Assembly: GCA_028693775.1 (NCBI GenBank)
Contig: JAQUUS010000106.1
Coordinates: 1 to 6,038 of the forward strand
Length of the DNA: 6,038 nucleotides
Source of the DNA: Alphaproteobacteria bacterium
Lineage (GTDB): Bacteria > Pseudomonadota > Alphaproteobacteria > UBA9219
Direction of reading: 5' to 3'
A program made the translations under genes and the position numbers. This document shows positions 1-6,038 of this stretch, piece by piece (the first letter of the stretch is position 1; each line of letters opens with the position of its first letter). The notes below the pieces were generated by a model. The model searched no databases. It was given only the letters and a program-made list of their open reading frames with translations, and was not told the origin of the DNA.

Positions 1-1010
1 CCCTCGAGGTTATAAGGAGCCAGAGCTTCTTTCAAGCCCGCATGCTCTTCGACCAGCCGGGAAAGATCGTAGGCGCTGTCCGTCGCATCCATGATCTGAA
101 GCGTGCCGAAATGAACTTGCCAGCGGCTGCCGTCGGGATCGAGGACGACCAGCAGGTTGTAGCTGTAGTGGTCGAAGTACGTTTCTTTTTCGCGATAGGC
201 CGTGCACCAGCGGGGCGAGCCGAACGCGCGGCTTCCATCCTCGCTCAAAAGCTGGATGACCTGCGTTCCGTTGTCGAGACTGGCGACGAGCTTTGCGCCC
301 TCTTTGCGCACAAAGATCTGGCCGTCGGGATTCGCAACCGTTCGTTCGGTCGCCACCCAGCCCTCCGGCAAAAGATCTTCGAGTTCCTTCGGCGTTTCGG
401 TTTTCAGATAGGCCGCATAGGCTGCTGTCCTCTCCTCCGGCAACAATGGATATTTGGGGAGATACGGCTCGATTTCCGTGTGAAAATCGTTCAACGTCGC
501 AAAACGGGAAAGCGACGCCTTCGGGACTTTTTTCTGCTTCTTCTCCTCCGGCGTTTTCTTCGCTTCGTCCTTGTCCTTCACATGGAAAAACGCCTTGTGG
601 AACGCATATAAATCGTCGGCGAGTTTTTCCGCATCTTCGGGAAAACGGTAGGCGAACTCGCCCTGCTCGTGCGTCTTGCGCAGCCCCTCCTGCTCCGCCA
701 TTTGCTTCATGACGAGGTCTATCAGGACCGGGCGGTATTTGTTCAGATCGGCGCGAATTTTCGGCTTCATGCGGCGGCCTGCAGGCGCCACGTTTTTCGG
801 CGACAAGAGGGTTTCGAAATAGCCATCGATGAATTCGAGGCGCGCCATCGCGCCCGCACCCTCGGCTGGCGCGCCGGAGGGAAAGTCATGCAAGGCTCCG
901 TCGCTGCCGAGATAAGACTTGGCTTCCCACGCCGACCAGGCACCGCCGGTAAGCGACTTCGCGCAGATGTTTCTCGACGCCTGGGTAAATTGAGAATTCA
1001 AATCAGACAT
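1..1010 (-). CDS. Paralogue of the WCTA-domain/ankyrin protein, copy 1 (5' part, runs off left edge)
   Basis: The frame is open from ATG (1008-1010) to the window edge, giving 336 residues with no stop. It aligns to the first 336 residues of the downstream-numbered copy (1111-3321) without any net gap, at about 82% identity by my hand count (about 61 differences). It keeps the same central motif, GSPRWCTAY (W268, C269), followed by F..Y, LLVVLDPDGSRWQVHF and a QI.DATDS stretch, all within about 50 residues. A Lys/Glu-rich segment (about residues 145-164) precedes that domain. No Sec signal peptide or membrane segment is visible. The start is chosen because the N-terminus MSDLNSQFT and its upstream DNA are nearly identical in both copies. 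The C-terminal half, where copy 2 has ankyrin repeats, lies outside the window, so it is unknown whether this copy is complete. The function is not recognised; a role as a host- or phage-interacting protein is only speculation. Confidence 0.9.
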   Translation of the reverse strand, partial: MSDLNSQFTQASRNICAKSLTGGAWSAWEAKSYLGSDGALHDFPSGAPAEGAGAMARLEFIDGYFETLLSPKNVAPAGRRMKPKIRADLNKYRPVLIDLVMKQMAEQEGLRKTHEQGEFAYRFPEDAEKLADDLYAFHKAFFHVKDKDEAKKTPEEKKQKKVPKASLSRFATLNDFHTEIEPYLPKYPLLPEERTAAYAAYLKTETPKELEDLLPEGWVATERTVANPDGQIFVRKEGAKLVASLDNGTQVIQLLSEDGSRAFGSPRWCTAYREKETYFDHYSYNLLVVLDPDGSRWQVHFGTLQIMDATDSAYDLSRLVEEHAGLKEALAPYNLE

Positions 1011-1039
1011 TTTAAAATCGTCCCGAAAAAAACGCCGAA

Positions 1040-1048
1040 ATTATATCA
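1040..1048 (-). promoter_or_regulatory. Extended -10 promoter element for copy 1
   Basis: On the minus strand the sequence reads TGATATAAT, a perfect TGnTATAAT extended -10 box. It ends 29 bp before the ATG, giving a predicted 5' leader of about 22 nt. No good -35 hexamer stands at 16-18 bp (TAAAGA is the best), as is common for extended -10 promoters. A GAAAGTAAAGAC segment in the -35 region is conserved in both copies. The ribosome-binding site is weak (GGGACG, then an AT-rich stretch GATTTTAAA before the ATG). Confidence 0.65.
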
Positions 1049-1110
1049 CAGGAACAACTTGGTCTTTACTTTCGGGAATGGTTAATCCTTCGCAAAACGC
1101 GAAAAAACGC

Positions 1111-3321
1111 CTAGAACCCGGCGGAAGGACGAAGAACAGGAACGGCTTTAACCGGCTTTTCGGGCCGCTCGCCGCCCATTGCAGCGGAAGGATGCTCGAT
1201 GCGGTACCGGCGGATGGCCTCGGAAACGGCCGGGACCCCGCAGGCCTCGGCCAGTTCATCGATCGATCTCCCGTCTTTCGTCTTGAGGGAGAGATCGAGA
1301 CCGGGGTGCTTGAGGATTTCGAGCGCAATGTCGGCATAGTCTTTTGCAAACAACGGCGGATAGAGGTTTATATAGTCGAGCGCCAGCGCTAACGGAAAAG
1401 CCCCGTCCTCGCCATTCACTGCTTTTTTCGAACAGTATGGAATGAGCTTTCGCACAGCGTTTTTGCGTCGCTTGATGACCGCCAGCATCAACGCCGTTCT
1501 GCGGTTATAATCGGGTTCCTCCAGAAGCGACGGCGCGCATACAGGCAAAAGCAACTCCAGAACGTCCGCGTTTATATTATTTTCCGAAGATACCGCCGTT
1601 ATTATCATGTTATTCTTCCCTGAGCCGTTCCAGACAGACTCGGGACAAGAACGGATGGCTTCCCGGACAATCTCCACATATCCTTTGCCTACGGGCGAAT
1701 AAAGTATATTCAAGCCTTCCTTATTGACGTGCTTTATGACTTCTTCCGGACAATGAGGAAGGACCTTCTTGAAAACAGCGGTGTTTCCGGACCAGCCGGA
1801 CAAAAACAATCCGTTCGAACCGTTTTCATCCACGGAAGCCACATCGGCGCCTTTTTGCAGCGTTTTATCAACCAACTGCTCATATCCCCGCGCGGCAGCA
1901 CGACGGAAAATTTCATCGAGCCGCCCGGGATGCTTCTCGATGAAGTCCTCGCAGCTTGCAGGGGTGTCAAACGCATGTTTCAAGGCCGTATGGCATTCGG
2001 CCCTTTCCTCGCCGCTGAAGAAACGGAAATCGATGGATAACACATCGTCAACCATTTGGGCTGCCGTGAGCGTGTCGAGTCGATCTTCGCTCCAAAAACC
2101 GTAGTAGGATAAATTCTCTCTATCCTCTTCCGAAAATTCAAAATCTGAAAGACCGGCCGCGATCTTTTTTGCGAGATCCAACGATGCGTATTCCGAAACG
2201 TTCAAAAAAGTATTGACCTTGTCGGAGGCCGCCATCTTGAGCACGGCGTCTTGCACGGACGGATCGCTCCATGCGTCTTCGAAAAGCTCTTCGTTCTCGA
2301 ATAGCGTTCTTCCGTTGAGGTAATAGGGAGCGAGCGTTTCTTTCAAACCCTCGCGCTCTTCGACCAACGTGGCGAGGGGATAAGAAGAATCCGTGGCATC
2401 CTTGATTTGCAGCGTGCTGAAATGAACTTGCCAGCGGCTGCCGTCGGGATCGAGAACGACCAGAAGGTTATCGCTGTAATCGTCGAAGTACGTTTCTCTT
2501 CCGCGGTAAGCCGTGCACCAGCGGGGCGAACCGAACGCGAGGCTTCCCTCCTCGCTCAAAATCTGGATAACCTGCGTTCCGTTATTGAGACTGGCGATAA
2601 GCTTCGCGCCGTCTTTGCGCTTGAGAACCCGGCCATTGGGATCGGTAACGGTCTTTTCGGTCGCGACCCAGCCTTGCGGCAAAAGATTTTCGAGCTCTTC
2701 GGGCGTTTCCGTTTGCAGGCAGGAGGCGTAGGCTGCCGTCCTCTCCTCGGGCGACAACGGATATTTGGGGAGATACGGCTCGATCTCCTTGTGGAAATCG
2801 TTCAACGTCGCAAAACGGGAGAGCGTCGCCTTCTGGGCTTTTTTCCGCTTCTTCTCTTCCGGCGTTTTCTTCTCTTCGTTTTTGTCCTTCACATGAAAAA
2901 ACGCTTTGTGGAACGCATATAAATCGTCGGCGATCTTCGCCGCGTCTTCGGGAAGGCGGTAGACAAACTCGCCTTGCCGGCCTTTCTTGCGCAGCGCCTC
3001 CTGCTCCGCCATTTGCTTCAGGACAAGGTCTATCAGGACCGGACGGTATTTGTTCAGGTCGGCGCGGACTCTCGGCTTCATGCCCCGGCCTTCCGGCGCC
3101 ATGTTTTTCGGCGACAGGAAGGGTTCGAAATAGCCGTCGATGAATTCGAGACGCGCCATCGCGCCCGCGCCCTCGGCTGGCGCGCCGGAGGGAAAAACAT
3201 GCAAGGCTCCGTCGCTGCCGAGATAAGACTTGGCTTCCCACGCCGACCAGGCACCGCCGGTAAGCGACTTCGCGCAGATGTTTCTCGACGCCCGGGTAAA
3301 TTGAGAATTCAAATCAGACAT
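1111..3321 (-). CDS. WCTA-domain protein with C-terminal ankyrin-like repeats, copy 2 (736 aa)
   Basis: This is a complete gene, ATG at 3319-3321 and TAG at 1111-1113. Seen in the sequence: residues 1-66 are almost identical to copy 1. Residues 145-164 are a Lys/Glu-rich charged linker. Residues 265-311 contain GSPRWCTAY, F279..Y282, LLVVLDPDG, RWQVHF and QIKDATD, a pattern I recall from uncharacterised phage, giant-virus and bacterial proteins (WCTA ... F..Y ... YQFHF ... QFMD.D); no activity is known to me. Residues about 468-705 hold roughly five or six degenerate ankyrin units, for example KGADVASVDENGSNGLFLS, NRRTALMLAVIKRRKNAVRKLI and GLDLSLKTKDGRSIDELA. The last 30 residues are Pro/Lys-rich and probably disordered. 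There is no signal peptide or transmembrane segment, so the protein is cytoplasmic or exported by a non-Sec route. Copy 1 lies 100 bp downstream with its own promoter. The gene is divergent from pgk across 189 bp. Ankyrin repeats suggest protein-protein binding; the partner is unknown. Confidence 0.93.
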   Translation of the reverse strand: MSDLNSQFTRASRNICAKSLTGGAWSAWEAKSYLGSDGALHVFPSGAPAEGAGAMARLEFIDGYFEPFLSPKNMAPEGRGMKPRVRADLNKYRPVLIDLVLKQMAEQEALRKKGRQGEFVYRLPEDAAKIADDLYAFHKAFFHVKDKNEEKKTPEEKKRKKAQKATLSRFATLNDFHKEIEPYLPKYPLSPEERTAAYASCLQTETPEELENLLPQGWVATEKTVTDPNGRVLKRKDGAKLIASLNNGTQVIQILSEEGSLAFGSPRWCTAYRGRETYFDDYSDNLLVVLDPDGSRWQVHFSTLQIKDATDSSYPLATLVEEREGLKETLAPYYLNGRTLFENEELFEDAWSDPSVQDAVLKMAASDKVNTFLNVSEYASLDLAKKIAAGLSDFEFSEEDRENLSYYGFWSEDRLDTLTAAQMVDDVLSIDFRFFSGEERAECHTALKHAFDTPASCEDFIEKHPGRLDEIFRRAAARGYEQLVDKTLQKGADVASVDENGSNGLFLSGWSGNTAVFKKVLPHCPEEVIKHVNKEGLNILYSPVGKGYVEIVREAIRSCPESVWNGSGKNNMIITAVSSENNINADVLELLLPVCAPSLLEEPDYNRRTALMLAVIKRRKNAVRKLIPYCSKKAVNGEDGAFPLALALDYINLYPPLFAKDYADIALEILKHPGLDLSLKTKDGRSIDELAEACGVPAVSEAIRRYRIEHPSAAMGGERPEKPVKAVPVLRPSAGF

Positions 3322-3398
3322 TTTAAAATCGTCCCGAAAAAAACGGCGGATTATATCATAAAGACCGTCTTGTCTTTACTTTCAGAAATAGTTAAGCC
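2312..3398. repeat. Direct tandem repeat, unit B (copy 2 with its upstream region)
   Basis: This is the second member of the direct repeat, in the same orientation as 1-1088. It covers the first 336 codons of copy 2 and about 75 bp upstream, including the conserved elements CTTTACTTTC (+ strand) and the extended -10. It may continue leftwards through the ankyrin region if copy 1 has one too, but that cannot be seen here. Confidence 0.93.
3350..3358 (-). promoter_or_regulatory. Extended -10 promoter element for copy 2
   Basis: The same TGATATAAT element lies at the equivalent place upstream of copy 2. The DNA immediately around it has diverged from copy 1 (for example the spacer), while the -10 box and the -35-region GAAAGTAAAGAC are kept. 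Selective retention between two diverged copies supports a real promoter. It faces away from pgk in the 189-bp divergent region. Confidence 0.65.
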
Positions 3399-3439
3399 CA
3401 AAGCTGCCGAAGCGGAATTTAACGTTTGAAATCACGGTA

Positions 3440-3468
3440 TTGTGCAGGGCCGCCGGGGCTGTTATCTT
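3440..3468 (+). promoter_or_regulatory. Candidate pgk promoter (weak match)
   Basis: TTGTGC (3440-3445) and TATCTT (3463-3468) are separated by 17 bp, matching the sigma-70 consensus at 3/6 and 4/6 positions. The predicted start near 3475 would leave a leader of about 36 nt before the ATG at 3511. This is the best-spaced pair I see between the two divergent genes, but it is a weak match and only a candidate. Confidence 0.3.
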
Positions 3469-3500
3469 GCGCCGCATCTTTTTGTCAGGTTCATTCTCAT

Positions 3501-3505
3501 GGGGA
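3501..3505 (+). promoter_or_regulatory. Shine-Dalgarno deciding the pgk start
   Basis: GGGGA is followed by a 5-nt spacer (TTTGC) and the ATG at 3511. This favours the 396-residue product over the in-frame ATG at 3499, which overlaps this site, and the one at 3442. Confidence 0.5.
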
Positions 3506-3510
3506 TTTGC

Positions 3511-4701
3511 ATGTCCGATTTCGCCACGCTCGATCAACTTTCCCTGAAAAACAAGACCGTTCTTTTGCGCGCAGACCTCAACGTTCCGATGAAAAACGGC
3601 GTTGTGACCGATACGACCCGCCTCGAACGCCTCTTGCCCACGCTCAGGGAATTGGCGCGCGCCCATGCGAAAATCCTCATTCTTTCCCATCTGGGACGCC
3701 CCAAGGGCAAGCGCAACGACGAATTCACGCTCAAACCCGTGGCCGCAGCTCTGGAGACGGTTTGGGGGCACAAAGTAGCCTTTGCGGACGACTGCGTGGG
3801 CGAACATCCCAAAGCCGCCGCCGAAGCCCTGCCCCACGGCGAAATCCTCGTTCTCGAAAACACCCGCTTCCACAAGGGCGAGGAAGAAAACGACGCCGAT
3901 TTTGCCGCCGAGATGGCCGAGCTTGGCGACGTTTATGTGAACGACGCCTTCTCGGTTTCGCATCGCGCGCACTCTTCGACCGAGGCCATAGCCAGACTTT
4001 TGCCTCATGCGGCAGGACGTTTGATGCAGGAAGAGCTGACCGCTTTGAACAAGGCTCTGGGCAATCCGGCACATCCCGTGGCGGCCATTGTGGGCGGATC
4101 GAAAATCTCGACCAAGCTCGACCTGCTCGAAAACCTCATTTCGAAAGTCGATTTCCTCATTCTGGGCGGCGGCATGGCGAATACCTTCCTCGCCGGACAG
4201 GGCATTAACGTCGCCAAGTCCCTCTACGAAGCTGACATGCTCGAAACCGCACGGGGTATCGCCGTTCGCGCGTTCTCGCGCCAATGCCGGATTATCCTCC
4301 CGTCCGACGCCGTCGTTGCGTCCGCGCTGATCGAAAACGCAGACGTCAAGACCGTTCCCGTTACCGCCGTCCCGGAAAACGGCATGATCCTCGACATCGG
4401 GCCGGAGTCGGTCAAGGAAATCGGCGCGGCGCTCGAAACCTGCAAAACCGTTATCTGGAACGGGCCTCTGGGCGCGTTCGAAACAAAGCCCTTCGACAAG
4501 GCCACGACGGCTGTCGCCAAGATCGTCGCGGATCTGACCCGGCAAGGGAAGCTTCTCTCGGTTGCAGGCGGCGGAGATACCGTTTCGGCGCTTGCCAACG
4601 CGGGCGTGGGCGAAAAATTTTCCTATATTTCGACGGCGGGCGGCGCGTTCCTAGAGTGGATGGAAGGCAAGACCCTTCCGGGCGTCGCTGCGCTCGCCTG
4701 A
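3511..4701 (+). CDS. pgk: Phosphoglycerate kinase
   Basis: This cytoplasmic enzyme transfers phosphate between 1,3-bisphosphoglycerate and ADP to give 3-phosphoglycerate and ATP, in glycolysis and in reverse in gluconeogenesis. The 396 residues match the usual bacterial length. N-lobe substrate motifs are RADLNVP (20-26), SHLGRP (59-64) and NDAFSVSHRAHSS (144-156). C-lobe nucleotide motifs are GGSKISTK (195-202), GGGMANTFL (219-227), WNGPLGAFE (316-324), GGGDTV (353-358) and STAGGAFLEWMEGKTLPG (374-391). No key motif is missing. The wording of these motifs is of alphaproteobacterial type. The start MSDFATLDQL is preferred because it fits the family N-terminus and follows GGGGA with a 5-nt spacer. 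In-frame ATGs at 3499 and 3442 are possible but would add unusual extensions. The usual gap/fba partners are not adjacent here. The 3' end overlaps the opposing protease-like gene by 51 bp. Confidence 0.98.
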   Translation: MSDFATLDQLSLKNKTVLLRADLNVPMKNGVVTDTTRLERLLPTLRELARAHAKILILSHLGRPKGKRNDEFTLKPVAAALETVWGHKVAFADDCVGEHPKAAAEALPHGEILVLENTRFHKGEEENDADFAAEMAELGDVYVNDAFSVSHRAHSSTEAIARLLPHAAGRLMQEELTALNKALGNPAHPVAAIVGGSKISTKLDLLENLISKVDFLILGGGMANTFLAGQGINVAKSLYEADMLETARGIAVRAFSRQCRIILPSDAVVASALIENADVKTVPVTAVPENGMILDIGPESVKEIGAALETCKTVIWNGPLGAFETKPFDKATTAVAKIVADLTRQGKLLSVAGGGDTVSALANAGVGEKFSYISTAGGAFLEWMEGKTLPGVAALA

Positions 4702-5955
4702 AGAACCGGGAAGTTCCGGACACACAAACCGATCGCTCTGCTCGAAGCGCAGGATGGCTTTGCTGGGACAAATGAAAGTCAACCGGGAAGAAAGGGCCTT
4801 GAGTCTTTGCGTTGCGTGCGATGTGTCCTTGGGATGAAGATCGTCTTCGAAATATTCATCCGCCGAAGAAAATGCGAAATCTGATAGAAAACGATTGCCT
4901 TCTTTTACTGAACGATCGGTCTCTATCCCGGCAATCGTTTCGAAAAATTTACCGAAAAAATATTCCCCGTATCCATAGGCTATGCGCTCCCGCGCAAGCT
5001 TGAAATAATTTTCGCTGTTTCCGAACGTATTGAACACGAAGGAGCTTGTCGTCCAGTCATCAATTTGTCCCTTGGTATAGTACTCCCACGCATGAACGCT
5101 TTCATGGCCGACGGTCTTCGCCAACGCGGGAATGGTGCTTTTTTCGATATCGTAGACTTCTATCATGTTGACGTTTCGGGTCTCGTCGAACCACCATGAA
5201 GCATTCGCCCTTTTGTTGCGCTTTTCGCAGAAGCTTACTTCAAATGGCCGATCGATCCCCAAGGCCTTGAAATGGATTTCGGCTGCGAGACGGCACGCCT
5301 TCTTCTTGAGCGCCACATCGATATCGATGTTCCGCTCGACCGTGAGCAGCTCGGCCTCCTCCGAGGCAAACATCATCCGGTTTGCCCTGATTGCAGCCTG
5401 CTTCAAAAAGTCTATCGTTTCCGGCGTATGGCGCTGGGCGATAGAATCGTAAACCAGCATCTGGTTTCCGCTCTTCTCCCGCTCTTCCTTCGAACCGCTG
5501 AAATACGGCAAATCATATCGGGAACAGCCTATGCTGATCTGTTCTTTATCGCCAAGCCCCGTCAGCGCAAACGGCTCTTTTTCGACAATCGAAAAAATCT
5601 CCTCAAGCGCCGGCCGGGGATCGTAGGCGCAAAGCGCGCGCCCGCATTCCGGAGATCTTTTCGCCAGCTTTTGCGCCGCTTGCGCATAGACCTTCCGGAG
5701 AAGAGGATGAACATGGCTCTCCTCGATCCCTTGTTTCTTTCTGTGAGAAAGAATTCCCATAACGCAGGATAAATCTAAGATTTTATCTTTCAGCGGCAAC
5801 CCGGCGAACTCTTGAGCAGACATCGCCTGAAAATCCCCGACCGTGGTCCCCGCTCTGGTCAGGTGCTTATAGGCCGCGTACTGAGGCTTTGGCATGACGG
5901 CCATCGTGCCGGACAGCGGCTCTTTTTGCTTATCTGTTTGACACGCGCTTGTCAT
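4651..5955 (-). CDS. Putative HExxH zinc metallopeptidase-like protein (434 aa), family not recognised
   Basis: The gene is complete, ATG 5953-5955 to TAG 4651-4653. The key signature is TVGHESVHAWEYY, with H284, E285 and H288 forming a zincin HExxH motif. A third metal ligand may be E323 in LARERIAYGYGEYFF (35 residues after H288), or E331; this is inferred by analogy with gluzincin-like arrangements. A hydrophilic helical segment precedes it (about 205-235), then WWFDETRNVNMIEVYDIEKSTIPALAKT, which resembles the strand-then-helix lead-in of many small zincins. Residues 1-200 match nothing I recognise. There is no signal peptide or transmembrane helix. An in-frame TGA lies 21 bp upstream of the ATG, so the start is M1 or a later Met (M18 at 5904, M21 at 5895); none has a good Shine-Dalgarno. 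The last 16 residues are encoded antisense to pgk. The substrate is unknown; it could be a toxin/effector or a phage-derived protease. Confidence 0.85.
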   Translation of the reverse strand: MTSACQTDKQKEPLSGTMAVMPKPQYAAYKHLTRAGTTVGDFQAMSAQEFAGLPLKDKILDLSCVMGILSHRKKQGIEESHVHPLLRKVYAQAAQKLAKRSPECGRALCAYDPRPALEEIFSIVEKEPFALTGLGDKEQISIGCSRYDLPYFSGSKEEREKSGNQMLVYDSIAQRHTPETIDFLKQAAIRANRMMFASEEAELLTVERNIDIDVALKKKACRLAAEIHFKALGIDRPFEVSFCEKRNKRANASWWFDETRNVNMIEVYDIEKSTIPALAKTVGHESVHAWEYYTKGQIDDWTTSSFVFNTFGNSENYFKLARERIAYGYGEYFFGKFFETIAGIETDRSVKEGNRFLSDFAFSSADEYFEDDLHPKDTSHATQRLKALSSRLTFICPSKAILRFEQSDRFVCPELPGSSGERSDARKGLAFHPL

Positions 5956-5965
5956 CGCCGGGAAC

Positions 5966-5979
5966 TGAAAATATTTTCA
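5966..5979. promoter_or_regulatory. Perfect 14-bp palindrome upstream of the HExxH gene (possible operator)
   Basis: TGAAAATATTTTCA is a perfect inverted repeat ending 10 bp before the ATG of the minus-strand HExxH gene. A weak candidate promoter on the minus strand (TATTCT at 5982-5987, TCGATA at 6006-6011, spacing 18) would start transcription inside the palindrome, a typical repressor site position. AT-rich palindromes also arise by chance, so regulator binding is inference. Confidence 0.35.
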
Positions 5980-6038
5980 TTAGAATAATCAGCATATTAA
6001 CAAATTATCGACACTCGGAGAATGGCAGAATTAGTTTC

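Larger units (their letters stand above)
1..1088. repeat. Direct tandem repeat, unit A (copy 1 with its upstream region)
   Basis: The DNA aligns with 2312-3398 at a constant offset of 2311 bp through the coding part, and 2310 bp upstream of the start codon because of a single-base indel near 1036. Similarity fades beyond about 1088. Identity falls with distance from the promoter: about 98% over 841-1034, about 87% over 721-840 and about 72% over 61-120 (hand counts). The left end of the repeat is outside the window. Confidence 0.93.

Noticed and set aside
42..611. A 189-codon + strand frame opposite copy 1, with a homologous 171-codon frame (2407-2922) opposite copy 2
   Set aside because: These are direct antisense readings of the paralogous genes in the same codon register, so their similarity follows from the duplication. 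There is no ribosome-binding site or recognisable domain, and the Arg-rich, low-complexity composition is typical of shadow frames.
669..1085. A + strand frame crossing the copy 1 start and promoter, with its counterpart at 2974-3429
   Set aside because: It mirrors the duplicated DNA, runs through the promoter of the real gene and matches no protein family.
1089..1103. Inverted repeat TTCGC-5-GCGAA between copy 2 and copy 1 as a possible terminator
   Set aside because: The stem is only 5 bp. On the minus strand, where copy 2 would need it, the T-run precedes the hairpin instead of following it; on the + strand it is followed by A residues.
3426..4208. Long alternative frames on both strands over pgk (3426-4208 +, 3382-4545 -)
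   Set aside because: They lie entirely across an intact, motif-complete pgk and have the Arg-rich composition expected of out-of-frame GC-rich DNA.
4704..4721. CCGG ... CCGG hairpin just after the pgk stop as a terminator
   Set aside because: It is a 4-bp stem with no T-tract, and it lies inside the coding region of the opposing gene.
5941..5955. Lipoprotein signal because of Cys5 near the N-terminus of the HExxH protein
   Set aside because: There is no hydrophobic stretch before the cysteine and only four residues precede it, so no lipobox is possible.
6022..6038. ATG preceded by CGGAG at the right edge (MAELV...) as the start of a divergent + strand gene
   Set aside because: The spacing between GGAG and the ATG is only 1 nt and just five codons are visible, so it cannot be supported, though a rightward gene beginning near here remains possible.

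Overview
The window looks like part of an alphaproteobacterial chromosome. The main evidence is a complete phosphoglycerate kinase gene (pgk, 3511-4701, + strand) whose sequence has the alphaproteobacterial flavour of the family, for example NDAFSVSHRAHSS, WNGPLGAFE and STAGGAFLEWMEGK. The genus cannot be named. Ankyrin-repeat and orphan metalloprotease-like genes around a housekeeping gene would fit a host-associated or gut lineage, but that is inference.

Layout from left to right. (1) Positions 1-1010, minus strand: the first 336 codons of a gene that runs off the left edge (copy 1). (2) Positions 1111-3321, minus strand: a complete 736-residue paralogue (copy 2). It has a WCTA-type domain in the middle and degenerate ankyrin repeats in the C-terminal third. 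The two copies form a direct tandem array with a period of about 2.31 kb, and each carries its own upstream region with an extended -10 element TGATATAAT. (3) Positions 3322-3510: a 189-bp divergent intergenic region that must hold the promoters of copy 2 (leftward) and pgk (rightward). (4) pgk. (5) Positions 4651-5955, minus strand: a 434-residue protein with an HESVH zinc-protease signature, whose 3' end runs 51 bp into the 3' end of pgk on the opposite strand. (6) Positions 5956-6038: a short AT-rich upstream region with a perfect 14-bp palindrome.

Only pgk has an assured function (glycolysis/gluconeogenesis). The three minus-strand genes are accessory-type. The tandem pair is the most interesting part. 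The promoter-proximal ~194 bp of the two copies are about 98% identical at DNA level, including silent positions, while the adjoining coding DNA is about 87% identical and the part nearest the left edge about 72%. This mosaic suggests a duplicated family in which a shared promoter and N-terminus is kept uniform, by gene conversion or recent recombination, while the rest diversifies. No tRNA, rRNA, CRISPR array, insertion sequence or convincing intrinsic terminator was seen. No stretch over 300 bases lacks a gene.
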